64,000 nucleotides of DNA, taken from the NCBI GenBank assembly GCA_024641635.1, contig JAHECS010000011.1:1-64000 (forward strand), written 5' to 3'. The DNA is from Actinomycetes bacterium. GTDB lineage: Bacteria; Actinomycetota; Actinomycetes; S36-B12. Below, piece after piece: positions 9,080 to 17,200 of this stretch; within the stretch, counting starts at the first letter, position 1; each line of letters opens with the position of its first letter. The position numbers and the translations under genes were made by a program. The notes below the pieces were generated by a model. That model was not told the DNA's origin and did not search any database. It saw only the letters and a program-made list of their open reading frames with translations.

Positions 9080-9664
9080 CTACTCCGCGGCGGACTCGGC
9101 CGAGGCCTCAGCCTCGCCACCCTCGGCGCCCTCAGCGGCCTCGGCGGCTTCTGCGGCCTCCTCGGCATCGGCCGCGTGAGCCGCCGCCTCGGCGAACACC
9201 TCCGCCTGATGCTCGGCATCGGACACCGCGTGCGACAGGGCGGCCATCGGGTCCTCGCCTGCGGCGACGGAGGCCTCGAGCGCCTGCACAACGGACGCGG
9301 AGTCCATGCCGGCCTCCTCGGCTGCTGCCGCGGCGGCCTTGATGGCGTCGGCCATCTCCGAGCGCATCTTCGCCTCGCGCTCCGTGATGATGACCAGGTC
9401 GACGTGCTCGAGGCTCCGCTTGACCGGGTCGCGCTGGATGTCGCGCGGCTTGACGAGCACGGAGCCCTTGTCGAGAGTGATGGACAGGACGACGCGCGGA
9501 CGGCGCAGCGCGAGGTCGAGATCATGGGTGGGCAGCGCGATGTGCACGAGTTCCGTGCCCTCGCCGTAGATCACGGCCGGGATGTTGCCCTCGCGGCGGA
9601 TGCGGCGGGCCGCACCCTTGCCGAAGTCGGAACGGGGGATGGCAGTCAGGGCCACGGTGGTCAC
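9080..9664 (-). CDS. rplY: 50S ribosomal protein L25/general stress protein Ctc
   Basis: L25 binds 5S rRNA. The long Ctc form has an RNA-binding N-terminal domain (residues 1-about 95, with GKGAARRIRREGNIPAVIYG) and a C-terminal TL5-like domain. Here the protein is 194 residues and ends in an unusual tail of about 50 residues made almost only of Ala, Glu and Gly, replacing part of the usual beta domain. The GTG start is supported by GAGGAG 7-8 bases upstream. A TAGACT -10-like hexamer at 9791-9796 (minus) would give a leader of about 120 bases. Its neighbour pth also serves translation; the rplY-pth pairing is common in actinobacteria. Confidence 0.92.
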   Translation of the reverse strand: MTTVALTAIPRSDFGKGAARRIRREGNIPAVIYGEGTELVHIALPTHDLDLALRRPRVVLSITLDKGSVLVKPRDIQRDPVKRSLEHVDLVIITEREAKMRSEMADAIKAAAAAAEEAGMDSASVVQALEASVAAGEDPMAALSHAVSDAEHQAEVFAEAAAHAADAEEAAEAAEAAEGAEGGEAEASAESAAE

Positions 9665-9839
9665 GCTAGAACTCCTCGGTCATCGTCGGTCACCTCGGCA
9701 ACGCTGGTAGGCGCCGACCACGTCGATCACGGTGCCGGTCGGGGCCGCGGTCAGCGGTCCTCTCCGTACACCCTCGCCGAGGGCTGCCAAAGTCTACCGC
9801 GGCAGGAGGGGTGCCCCGTCACGCCCCCGGTCCCCTCGT

Positions 9840-10841
9840 CTAGTGGGAGGACGCCTCGGCCTCGGGGGCCTCGTCCTCGAACATGCTCGTGACGGATCCG
9901 TCGGTGAAGACCTCGGTGATGGCCTTGGCGAGGATCGGCGCGATGGACAGGACGGTCAGCTTCTCGAAGTGCCGATCCGCCGAGATCGGCAGCGTGTTCG
10001 TGACGATGACCTCGGAGATGCGGGACTCCTGCAGCCGCTCGCGTGCCGGGTCGCTGAGGATGCCGTGGGTGGCCGCCACGATGACGTCCTTGGCACCGTT
10101 GTCGAACAGGGTCTCGGCGGCCTTCACGATGGTGCCGCCGGTGTCGATCATGTCGTCGACGAGCACGCAGATGCGGTCCTGCACGTCGCCGACGACCTCG
10201 AACACGCGCACCTGGTTCGGCACGTCGGGATCACGCCGCTTGTGGATGATGGCCAGGGGGGCGCCCAGCACGTCGGTCCACCGCTCCGCCACCCGCACGC
10301 GTCCGGCATCCGGCGACACGACGGTGATCTGCTCGCGAGGGACGCGCGACGAGACGTGCCTGGCGAGCAGGGGCATCGCGAACAGGTGATCGACGGGGCC
10401 GTCGAAGAAGCCCTGGATCTGCGAGGTGTGCAGGTCGACCGTCATGAGCCGGTCCGCACCAGCGGTCTTGAACAGGTCGGCGATGAGGCGTGCGGAGATG
10501 GGCTCACGGCCGCGGTGCTTCTTGTCCTGTCGCGCGTAGCCGTAGAAGGGCACGATCACGGTGATCCGCTTGGCGGACGCCCGCTTCAGCGCGTCGATCA
10601 TGATGAGCTGTTCCATGATCCACTTGTTGATGGGCGTGGTGTGGCTCTGGAGCACGAAGGCGTCCGTGCCGCGCACCGACTCCTGGAAACGGACGAAGAT
10701 CTCGCCGTTCGCGAAGTCGTAGGCGAGGGTCGGCGAGAGGCCGACGCCGAGCTCGTCGGCGACCTCCTGCGCCAGCTCCGGGTATGAACGGCCGGCCAGG
10801 AGGACCAGCCGCTTCTGATTGGGTACCGACAGATGGGGCAC
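9840..10841 (-). CDS. prs: Ribose-phosphate pyrophosphokinase (PRPP synthetase)
   Basis: The enzyme makes PRPP from ribose 5-phosphate and ATP for nucleotide, His, Trp and NAD synthesis. Taking the GTG at 10839-10841 gives 333 residues, near the usual 310-330. AGGAG lies 5 bases upstream and overlaps the glmU stop. Visible signatures are LAYDFANGEIFVRF, the flexible-loop segment YARQDKKHRGREPISA, DLHTSQIQGFF, and the PRPP-binding loop VLVDDMIDTGGTI. A short acidic C-terminal tail (MFEDEAPEAEASSH) follows the normal end. The gene is tightly coupled downstream of glmU, the classic glmU-prs pair. Confidence 0.97.
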   Translation of the reverse strand: MPHLSVPNQKRLVLLAGRSYPELAQEVADELGVGLSPTLAYDFANGEIFVRFQESVRGTDAFVLQSHTTPINKWIMEQLIMIDALKRASAKRITVIVPFYGYARQDKKHRGREPISARLIADLFKTAGADRLMTVDLHTSQIQGFFDGPVDHLFAMPLLARHVSSRVPREQITVVSPDAGRVRVAERWTDVLGAPLAIIHKRRDPDVPNQVRVFEVVGDVQDRICVLVDDMIDTGGTIVKAAETLFDNGAKDVIVAATHGILSDPARERLQESRISEVIVTNTLPISADRHFEKLTVLSIAPILAKAITEVFTDGSVTSMFEDEAPEAEASSH

Positions 10842-10849
10842 CGGCGCTC

Positions 10850-12322
10850 CTACGCTGACTCGGACGGGTTGTCTGGTGTGGAATCCTGCCCGGCCCGCTC
10901 GGCCGCTTCGGCGGCGGGTGACCCCGGCCGCTTGCGCTCGACCCAGCCGGTGATGTTGCGCTGACGGGCTCGGCCCACGGCCATGGCGCCCGGGGGCACG
11001 TCCTCGGTGATCACCGAGCCGGCCGCGGTGTAGGCGCCGTCGCCGATGGTCACGGGAGCGACGAGCATGGTGTCGCTGCCGACGCGTGCGTGATCCCCGA
11101 CGACCGTGCGGTGCTTCTCGACGCCGTCGTAGTTGACGAAGACCGTGGCGGCCCCGATGTTGGAACCGGCACCGACGTCGGCGTCGCCGACGTACGAGAG
11201 GTGCGGAACCTTCGCCCCGTCGCCGATCGTGGAGTTCTTGATCTCGACATAGGCGCCGGCCTTCGTGCCCCGCCCCAGCACGGTGCCCGGACGCAGGTAG
11301 GTGAACGGCCCCACCCGCGCGCCCTCGCCGACGACTGCCAGCTCGGCCCAGGTGTGGATGACCTCGGCGCCGGGGCCGACCTCGCAGGAGACCAGCGTCG
11401 TGCCGGGTCCCACGACCGCGGCCGCGGCCACGGAGGTAGGGCCACGCAGGGTCACCTGCGGGCGGATCACGACGTCCGGGGCGATGTCGACATCGACGTC
11501 GAGCCATGTCGACGCGGGGTCGAGGATCGATACCCCCTGCCGCATCCAGGACTCGTTGATGCGGTCACGGAGGATGGCGGCCGCCTCCGAGAGCTGCACG
11601 CGGTCGTTGACACCGAGGATCTCGTCGGAGTCGGCGCACAGGGACGCGGAGACGACGTCGCCGTCGCCGCGAAGCAGTCCGACGACGTCGGTGAGGTACT
11701 CCTCGCCCTGGGCGTTGTCACGGGTCAACCTGGTCAGGCACTCGGCCAGGCGCGCCCCGGAGAAGGCGTACATGCCGGAGTTGATCTCGTCGACGCGGCG
11801 CTGCTCGTCATCGGCGTCCTTCTCCTCGACGATCGCCATGACCGAGCCGTCGTCGGCGCGGACGATGCGGCCGTAGCCCGAGGGATCGGTGAGCCTCGCG
11901 GTGAGAACCGTGGCCGTGGCCTCGGTCGACTCGTGCTCGAGGAGCAGGCCGACGAGCGTGCGTCCCGTCAGGAGCGGTGTGTCACCGGTGAGGACCACGA
12001 CCGGTCCGTCCGTCGTGGGGATGCCCCGCTGCGCGAGGTCGGCGAGCGCGATGCGCACGGCATGGCCGGTCCCGTGCTGCTCGTCCTGGACCGTCGTGAT
12101 GGCCCAGGGGGCTATCTCCTCGATGTGCGCGGTGACCTGCTCACGCCCGTGCCCGACCACCACGACGAGGTGGTGCGGCTCGAGGGTCGATGCGGCCTCG
12201 ATGACGTGCCCGACGAGCGAGCGCCCGGCGACGGGGTGAAGGACCTTGGGCGTGGCGGACTTCATCCGCTTGCCCTCACCCGCAGCAAGGATCACGACGA
12301 CGGACGGACGGCTGGTAGCCAC
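10850..12322 (-). CDS. glmU: Bifunctional GlmU (GlcN-1-P acetyltransferase / GlcNAc-1-P uridyltransferase)
   Basis: GlmU makes UDP-GlcNAc for peptidoglycan. The 490-residue protein has an N-terminal nucleotidyltransferase domain beginning VVVILAAGEGKRMKS (GxG loop and the conserved Lys/Arg). A C-terminal left-handed beta-helix of hexapeptide repeats includes YLRPGTVLGRGTKAG and NIGAATVFVNYDG, which carry the acetyltransferase active site. An Ala/Glu-rich tail of about 25 residues ends the protein. The GTG start has GAGGA about 6 bases upstream. It heads the glmU-prs operon and diverges from the pirin gene. Confidence 0.97.
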   Translation of the reverse strand: MATSRPSVVVILAAGEGKRMKSATPKVLHPVAGRSLVGHVIEAASTLEPHHLVVVVGHGREQVTAHIEEIAPWAITTVQDEQHGTGHAVRIALADLAQRGIPTTDGPVVVLTGDTPLLTGRTLVGLLLEHESTEATATVLTARLTDPSGYGRIVRADDGSVMAIVEEKDADDEQRRVDEINSGMYAFSGARLAECLTRLTRDNAQGEEYLTDVVGLLRGDGDVVSASLCADSDEILGVNDRVQLSEAAAILRDRINESWMRQGVSILDPASTWLDVDVDIAPDVVIRPQVTLRGPTSVAAAAVVGPGTTLVSCEVGPGAEVIHTWAELAVVGEGARVGPFTYLRPGTVLGRGTKAGAYVEIKNSTIGDGAKVPHLSYVGDADVGAGSNIGAATVFVNYDGVEKHRTVVGDHARVGSDTMLVAPVTIGDGAYTAAGSVITEDVPPGAMAVGRARQRNITGWVERKRPGSPAAEAAERAGQDSTPDNPSESA

Positions 12323-12509
12323 TTCATTCCTCAGTCGGGTCGGGCGAGGAAGCTCCTCGCGACGGCCGGGGAAGGCACCGTCACCCTACCGCCCTCCCCC
12401 AGCCTGAGGAGGGCCGAGTTCGAGCCGCCCCCTGCGGCCGGGAACGCACCGCGGTTCGTCGCTCGCGCCGGGAGTTGTCGGCTCATCGGCTGACTGCCAC
12501 AGTGGGTGC

Positions 12510-13373
12510 ATGTCGATCGAGGTGAGCGACAGCCGGGAGCAGACCGTGGGCGGGTTCACGGTTCGGCGCGCACTGCCGCGGCGAGGGCGCCGCACCGTCG
12601 GTGCCTGGTGCTTCGCCGACCACATGGGTCCGGCCGACGTCACGGAGGGCAGCGGCCTGGACGTCGGCCCGCACCCGCACATGGGCCTGCAGACCGTGAC
12701 CTGGCTGCTTGACGGCCAGGCTCTCCACAAGGACTCGCTGGGCAGCGAGCAGGTGATCAGTCCCGGGCAGCTGAATCTCATGACCGCGGGCAACGCCGTG
12801 GCTCACGCCGAGGAGGCGACCGGGCAGTACCGCGGGACCCTGGAGGGCATCCAGCTGTGGATCGCCCAGCCCGAAGCCACGAGGAACGGCGCCGCCGCCT
12901 TCGAGCACCATGCCGAACTGCCCCAGGTGGAGCTGGACGGTGGCATGGCGACAGTCCTCGTCGGCGAGCACGAGGGGCTGGCCAGCCCGGCGCGCCACGA
13001 CACGCCCCTCGTCGGCATGGACCTGGACCTTCGCCAGCGCACGCACCTTCCGCTGCGTGCCGACTTCGAGTACGCGCTCATCGTCATGCGCGGGTCCGTG
13101 GCCGTGTCGGGCGAGAAGCTCGTGCCCGGCACGCTCGGCCACCTCGGGACCGGGTTGGACGAGCTCGACGTCGAGGTGGCCGAGGCCTCTCGCGTCATCC
13201 TGCTCGGCGGTGAGCCTTTCGGCGAGCCACTGATGATGTGGTGGAACTTCGTCGCCCGAAGCCGCGCGGAGATCGACGCCGCCTACGCCTCGTGGCGCGA
13301 TCAGGACGACCGCTTCGGCACGGTGAGGTCGTCGCTTCCGCTCATCCCGGCCGACCCGCCGTTCTGGCAGTAG
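12510..13373 (+). CDS. Pirin family protein (double cupin)
   Basis: The 287-residue protein has the pirin N-terminal cupin with the conserved segment DVGPHPHMGLQTVTWLLDG (about 51-69), whose His residues bind iron, followed by HAEEA (about 98-102) as further ligand region. The C-terminal pirin domain (about 170-280) includes LLGGEPFGEPLMMWWNFV. Some bacterial pirins are quercetinases or regulators of pyruvate metabolism, but the role here cannot be told from sequence. It is monocistronic, diverges from glmU, and is followed by a GC-rich hairpin at 375-399 of the 13 kb block, next to the oppositely oriented tRNA-Gln. Confidence 0.88.
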   Translation: MSIEVSDSREQTVGGFTVRRALPRRGRRTVGAWCFADHMGPADVTEGSGLDVGPHPHMGLQTVTWLLDGQALHKDSLGSEQVISPGQLNLMTAGNAVAHAEEATGQYRGTLEGIQLWIAQPEATRNGAAAFEHHAELPQVELDGGMATVLVGEHEGLASPARHDTPLVGMDLDLRQRTHLPLRADFEYALIVMRGSVAVSGEKLVPGTLGHLGTGLDELDVEVAEASRVILLGGEPFGEPLMMWWNFVARSRAEIDAAYASWRDQDDRFGTVRSSLPLIPADPPFWQ

Positions 13374-13374
13374 G

Positions 13375-13399
13375 CACGGGCCCCGCGCCGGGGGCCGTG
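13375..13399 (+). terminator. GC-rich hairpin after the pirin gene
   Basis: CACGG (13375-13379) pairs with CCGTG (13395-13399), and the inner CCCC pairs with GGGG with one bulged base and a GC-rich loop. It starts one base after the pirin stop codon. The right arm touches the encoded CCA end of the tRNA-Gln gene on the other strand. No T-tract follows, as is usual for high-GC actinobacteria. Confidence 0.5.
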
Positions 13400-13471
13400 G
13401 CTCCCGGGGGAGGAATCGAACCTCCGTTCACGGATTCAAAGTCCGCTGTCCTGCCTCTAGACGACCCGGGA
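13398..13471 (-). tRNA. tRNA-Gln (anticodon UUG)
   Basis: The minus strand folds into a 74-base cloverleaf with encoded CCA. The 7-bp acceptor stem is TCCCGGG/CCCGGGA with discriminator G. The anticodon loop CTTTGAA is closed by a GCGGA/TCCGT stem, and the T loop reads GGTTCGAATCC. The anticodon TTG reads CAA glutamine codons. A TAGAGT -10-like box at 13485-13490 lies 13 bases upstream of the mature 5' end. Confidence 0.96.
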
Positions 13472-13526
13472 CCGCTGAACCTGAACTCTAGGGCGCCACC
13501 GACGCGTCGCTGCCGTGACCTCCGAG

Positions 13527-13556
13527 TTGACGGTCGTGGTTACGGTACCGTAACCT
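13527..13556 (+). promoter_or_regulatory. Promoter of the desaturase gene
   Basis: TTGACG (13527-13532) and TAACCT (13551-13556) form a -35/-10 pair with an 18-base spacer, about 45 bases before the desaturase ATG. The -10 box and half of the spacer lie inside the tandem palindromes at 13538-13570. A DNA-bound regulator would therefore cover the promoter. Confidence 0.55.
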
Positions 13557-13570
13557 ACGGAACCGTAGGT
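13538..13570. promoter_or_regulatory. Tandem palindromic operator, likely for the FasR-like TetR regulator
   Basis: GGTTACGGTACCGTAACC (13538-13555) is a perfect 18-bp palindrome. ACCTACGGAACCGTAGGT (13553-13570) has perfect 8-base arms around a central AA. Both contain the core TACGG(T/A)ACCGTA, repeated exactly 15 bp apart. The site covers the promoter of the desaturase gene, which is followed by the TetR-family gene, the natural candidate to bind it. Confidence 0.65.
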
Positions 13571-13601
13571 ACGACGACAGCTGCATCCCCCGAGGAGACT
13601 G

Positions 13602-14600
13602 ATGACCGCGTCACCCGAGACCCTGACCGCTCGCGAGCAGGCCGCCCTGCAGGAGCCGGAACAGATCAACAGCCTCGGAATGCGGATCACGATCGGCGCG
13701 TTCGTCGTCATCCCGCTCCTCGCCGTCGTCGCAGCGATCCCGGTCGCCTGGGGCGGCTGGCTGTCCTGGGTCGACGTCGCCCTGCTCGCGGTGTTCTACG
13801 CCGTCACCGCCATCGGCATCACCGTCGGCTATCACCGCTACTTCACACACGGATCCTTCAAGGGGTCCCGCGCGGTGAAGATCACCCTCGGCATCGTCGG
13901 CTCGATGGCGCTCGAGGGCTCGCTCGACCAGTGGGTGGCGGATCATCGCAAGCACCACAAGTACTCCGACGAGGTCGGCGACCCGCACTCCCCGTGGCGG
14001 TTCGGCACGACCAAGCGCGCCGTTGCGAAGGGCCTGTACTACGCCCACGTCGGGTGGCTGTTCGACGCGTCGAACACCCCGATCGCCAAGTACGCACCAG
14101 ACATCGCTGCGGACAAGGACCTGAAGGCGATCTCGCGCTGGTTCCCCGCGATCGTCACCACCACGCTGCTCCTGCCGGCACTGCTCGGCGGCCTGCTGAC
14201 GTGGTCGTGGATGGGGGCACTCACCGCGTTCTTCTGGGCCAGCCTCGTGCGCGTCGCCCTCGTCCACCACGTGACCTGGTCGATCAACTCGATCTGCCAC
14301 GTCTACGGCGTCCGGCCCTTCGAGTCGCGTGACCTCTCGAGCAACGTCTGGTGGCTGGCGATCCCGTCCATGGGCGAGTCGTGGCACAGCCTGCACCATG
14401 CCGAGCCGACCTCGGCCCGTCACGGGGTCCTCAAGGGGCAGGTCGACCTGAGCGCCGTGCTCATCCGCACCCTCGAGCGGGCCGGCATCGTGCACGACGT
14501 GCGCTGGCCCAAGCCCGAGCGCGTCGTCGCGAAGCTCAAGGACCCGTCGATGGCCCGTCGGGTGCGCGGCTACCGCACCCCCGCGACCGTCGAGGCCTAG
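13602..14600 (+). CDS. Membrane fatty-acid (acyl-CoA/acyl-lipid delta-9 type) desaturase
   Basis: The 332-residue integral membrane di-iron enzyme shows the three histidine boxes of the Ole1/DesA3 family: HRYFTH (about 84-89), HRKHH (about 121-125) and HSLHH (about 264-268). Hydrophobic helices lie near 27-50, 58-78 and two around 185-225. It should insert a cis double bond into saturated acyl chains at the membrane, with an external electron donor. AGGAG lies 4 bases before the ATG. A FasR-like regulator follows 7 bases downstream and a promoter-covering palindrome lies upstream. Together these suggest unsaturation is controlled by acyl-CoA or lipid status. Confidence 0.93.
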   Translation: MTASPETLTAREQAALQEPEQINSLGMRITIGAFVVIPLLAVVAAIPVAWGGWLSWVDVALLAVFYAVTAIGITVGYHRYFTHGSFKGSRAVKITLGIVGSMALEGSLDQWVADHRKHHKYSDEVGDPHSPWRFGTTKRAVAKGLYYAHVGWLFDASNTPIAKYAPDIAADKDLKAISRWFPAIVTTTLLLPALLGGLLTWSWMGALTAFFWASLVRVALVHHVTWSINSICHVYGVRPFESRDLSSNVWWLAIPSMGESWHSLHHAEPTSARHGVLKGQVDLSAVLIRTLERAGIVHDVRWPKPERVVAKLKDPSMARRVRGYRTPATVEA

Positions 14601-14607
14601 GCCCACG

Positions 14608-15360
14608 ATGACGACTCCCCCCGATGCCGCCGCCACAGCGGCCGACAACGTCACCGACATCACCGAGCTCACCCGCCGGGAGCCGCGTCGTCCCGTGACG
14701 CGCGAGCGCGTGCGCATGAGCGGCCAGGAGCGCCGCGAGCAGCTGCTCGACGTGGGGCGACGGCTGTTCGCCGAGAAGGGCTTTGAGGCCGTCAGCGTCG
14801 AGGAGATCGCGGCCAAGGCCGGCGTCTCGAAGCCGGTCGTGTACGAGCACTTCGGTGGCAAGGAGGGCCTGTACGCAGTGGTCGTCGACCGCGAGATGAG
14901 CTATCTCCTGGTCAGCATCACCGACGCTCTCGGCGACGACGACGGCCGCGCCGAGCCGGTCGATGCGCGGACGCTGCTGGAGCGGGCCGGGATGGCGCTG
15001 TTCGACTACATCGACCGGTACCCCGACGGCTTCCGCATCCTCGTCCGCGACACGCCCGTGAGCCGCGACGCCGACTCGGGGCCCGAGCCGATCCGTGGGA
15101 CGTTCGCCGGCCTTCTCGTCGACGTGGCCGCGCGCGTCGACGACCTTCTCGCCACCCAGTTCAAGGCGCACAAGCTCAACCCGAAGTGGGCGCCCCTGTA
15201 CTCGCAGATGCTGGTCGGGATGGTCGCCCAGACGGGCCAGTGGTGGCTCGACGTCCGCAAGCCCAAGAAGGAGGAGGTCGTCGCCCACCTCGTCAATCTG
15301 GCGTGGAACGGCCTGCAGAACCTCGAGCCCAAGCCTCGGCCCGTTCGCCACACGCCGTAG
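14608..15360 (+). CDS. fasR: TetR-family regulator similar to FasR
   Basis: The 250-residue protein has a TetR helix-turn-helix at about residues 48-90 (SVEEIAAKAGVSKPVVYEHF, then GGKEGLYAVVVDREM). The ligand domain contains DGFRILVRDTP and GQWWLDVRKPKKE, which I recognise as close to mycobacterial FasR (Rv3208), the acyl-CoA-responsive activator of fatty acid synthase genes. The first 35 residues are a non-conserved leader, so the true start could be the ATG at residue 37 (ATG AGC GGC CAG). It lies 7 bases downstream of the desaturase and probably shares its mRNA. Autogenous control through the palindromes at 13538-13570 is an inference. Confidence 0.85.
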   Translation: MTTPPDAAATAADNVTDITELTRREPRRPVTRERVRMSGQERREQLLDVGRRLFAEKGFEAVSVEEIAAKAGVSKPVVYEHFGGKEGLYAVVVDREMSYLLVSITDALGDDDGRAEPVDARTLLERAGMALFDYIDRYPDGFRILVRDTPVSRDADSGPEPIRGTFAGLLVDVAARVDDLLATQFKAHKLNPKWAPLYSQMLVGMVAQTGQWWLDVRKPKKEEVVAHLVNLAWNGLQNLEPKPRPVRHTP

Positions 15361-15404
15361 CCGGGATGCGGCGGCACTGCCGCGCAGGTATCTCGCCGGC
15401 TGGG

Positions 15405-15430
15405 AATCTTGACGTCAAGAATCTTGACGT
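15405..15430. promoter_or_regulatory. Palindrome and direct repeat at the MarR promoter
   Basis: TCTTGACGTCAAGA (15407-15420) is a perfect palindrome, and AATCTTGACGT occurs at 15405-15415 and again at 15420-15430, 15 bp apart. A -10-like TAGCAT (15430-15435) follows 6 bases before the MarR ATG, so the mRNA may be leaderless. The layout suggests autoregulation by the MarR protein. Confidence 0.55.
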
Positions 15431-15441
15431 AGCATGACGGC

Positions 15442-15939
15442 ATGACCACGGCGCCGGACGAGGTGGATCGCATCACCGCCGCCTGGCAGCGTGAGCGCCC
15501 CGATCTGGACGTGGCGCCACTCCAGGTGCTGTCCCGCGTCTCGCGCCTCGCTCGGCACCTCGACCTCGCCCGCCGGCAGTCCTTCGCCGCGCACTCCCTC
15601 GAGCCCTGGGAGTTCGACGTCCTGGCCGCGCTGCGCAGGTCCGGCACGCCGTACGCCCTCTCCCCCGGCCAGCTCGGCAGCGAGACCCATGTGACCAGCG
15701 GGACGATGACGAATCGCATCGACCGCCTCGAGGACCGTCACCTGGTTCGTCGCGAGCCCGACCCTGCGGATCGCCGCGGGGTGCGTGTCGTCCTCACCGA
15801 CGACGGACGCACGGCCGTCGACAACGCCCTGCTCGACCTCATCGACCGGGAGCACGACCTGCTCGCCGACCTGCCCCCGGAGTCCCAGGTCGAGCTCGCC
15901 GCCCTGCTGAGGCAGCTGGTCCGCGCGTTCGGCGGCTAG
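15442..15939 (+). CDS. MarR-family transcriptional regulator
   Basis: The 165-residue protein has the winged helix-turn-helix of MarR regulators at about residues 45-115. It includes LEPWEFDVLAALRRSG, the recognition-helix region HVTSGTMTNRIDRLEDRHLV, and the wing DPADRRGVRVVLTDDGR. No cysteine is visible near the N-terminus that would suggest OhrR-type peroxide sensing. No ribosome-binding site precedes the ATG, but a TAGCAT box lies 6 bases upstream, consistent with a leaderless transcript. The regulated target other than itself is not evident. Its 3' end overlaps that of the amidase gene by four bases. Confidence 0.88.
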   Translation: MTTAPDEVDRITAAWQRERPDLDVAPLQVLSRVSRLARHLDLARRQSFAAHSLEPWEFDVLAALRRSGTPYALSPGQLGSETHVTSGTMTNRIDRLEDRHLVRREPDPADRRGVRVVLTDDGRTAVDNALLDLIDREHDLLADLPPESQVELAALLRQLVRAFGG

Positions 15940-16700
15940 CGCTTCGCGAAGTACCTCTCGATGCCCGCGAGCAGCCACCTCGCGTACTGACGCTGCCCCG
16001 AGGCCGAGCTCATCCGCCGTGCCTCGACGGCGTTGCGCATGTTGCCCAGTTCGACGGTGACCGACGGGACGTTGCTGAAGTTCAGCCCCGTCGTGTCCCG
16101 GGAGATCATCAGCTGGCCCGACACGTAGTTGGAGGGAGTGGCTCCCGCAGCTGTCATCCCAGCGATCATCGCGTTCGCCAGCCTGCGTCCCGGCTTGACG
16201 ACGTCCTCGGTCCAGCCCTTCACGAGTCCCGGTGCCATGACGAAGAAGCCCTTGTCCCGCGCCGGAGCACCGTCCGCGTGGATGTTGATCATCACGTCGG
16301 CGCCGATCCGGTTGGCCTGCTTGGCGCGATTCCACACGCAGGGACCCCACGCGTCATACGAGTTCGTCGACCGCGTCATCTGCACGCGCGCACCGGCGTT
16401 CTCGAGCAGCCGCTTCAGGCGCGTGGCGACGCGCCAGTTGAACGTCGCCTCGGGGAAGCCGGCGTTCGTCGCCGTGCCCGTGGTGTTGCAGCCCTTGACG
16501 ATGGTGCCGTTGAACTTCGTCTGCGCCATCTGCTTGGCGAAGCGGGGGTTGGAGTTCCCCAGCTGGTGGCCTGGGTCCAGCAGGATGAGCCTGCCCTCGA
16601 GCGGGCGGTCGGGAGCTGCCGGCACCACCGCGGAGGCGGGACCGGCAGCGACCGCCAGCGCGATCCCCACTGCCACGATCGCGCCCCACGTGCGCTTCAC
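15936..16700 (-). CDS. Secreted N-acetylmuramoyl-L-alanine amidase (Amidase_3)
   Basis: The 254-residue protein starts with a GTG and a Sec signal peptide ([20 protein letters not shown], cleavage near ASA at about 22-24). The amidase domain begins at LEGRLILLDPGH with the first zinc His. PEATFNW supplies the Glu ligand, INIHADG the second His, and VTVELGNMRN the catalytic Glu. It resembles the mycobacterial Rv3717 amidase in architecture, with no extra cell-wall-binding domain. It should cleave the amide bond between MurNAc and L-Ala in peptidoglycan. Its start overlaps the argA stop (GTGA). Confidence 0.92.
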   Translation of the reverse strand: MKRTWGAIVAVGIALAVAAGPASAVVPAAPDRPLEGRLILLDPGHQLGNSNPRFAKQMAQTKFNGTIVKGCNTTGTATNAGFPEATFNWRVATRLKRLLENAGARVQMTRSTNSYDAWGPCVWNRAKQANRIGADVMINIHADGAPARDKGFFVMAPGLVKGWTEDVVKPGRRLANAMIAGMTAAGATPSNYVSGQLMISRDTTGLNFSNVPSVTVELGNMRNAVEARRMSSASGQRQYARWLLAGIERYFAKR

Positions 16701-17200
16701 AGCACCGCCAGCATCCGGTGGTTTCCCAGCGTGTTCGGCTTCACGCGCTCAAGGCCGAGGAACTCCGCGACGCCCTCGTCGTACGACTGCAGCAGCTGTT
16801 CGTAGACGTCGTGGTCGACCGGGGTGTCGTCGATCTCGGCGAAGCCGTGCGCCTCGAAGAACCGCACCATGAAGGTCAGGCAGAACACGCGCTTGACGCC
16901 GACGCCCCGCGCACGTTCGACGAGCGCGGCCAGCAGGGCCGAGCCGACGCCCCTCCCCGTGAACGCGGGGTCGACGGCAAGAGTGCGGACCTCCGCAAGG
17001 TCCTCCCACATGATGTGGAGGGCGCCGCAGCCGATGACCTGGCCGTCCATCTCCGCGACCAGGAACTCCTGAACGCTCTCGAAGAGCGTCACCGTGGCCT
17101 TCGACAGCAGCCGACCGTCCGTCGAGTACGTGTCGATGAACTGCCGGATGGTCCGCACGTCCGTCGTGCGGGCCGGCCTGATGAGCAGGTCGCCGGTCAT
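16697..17200 (-). CDS. argA: Amino-acid N-acetyltransferase (short actinobacterial ArgA type)
   Basis: The 167-residue GNAT protein carries [17 protein letters not shown] (about 74-90), the acetyl-CoA loop, and ends in [20 protein letters not shown]. The full pattern matches mycobacterial Rv2747, an N-acetylglutamate synthase lacking the kinase-like domain. It would make N-acetylglutamate, the first step in arginine synthesis. The ATG overlaps the lysS stop (ATGA) and the TGA overlaps the amidase GTG, so lysS-argA-amidase is one coupled unit. No other arginine genes lie nearby. Confidence 0.85.
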   Translation of the reverse strand: MTGDLLIRPARTTDVRTIRQFIDTYSTDGRLLSKATVTLFESVQEFLVAEMDGQVIGCGALHIMWEDLAEVRTLAVDPAFTGRGVGSALLAALVERARGVGVKRVFCLTFMVRFFEAHGFAEIDDTPVDHDVYEQLLQSYDEGVAEFLGLERVKPNTLGNHRMLAVL

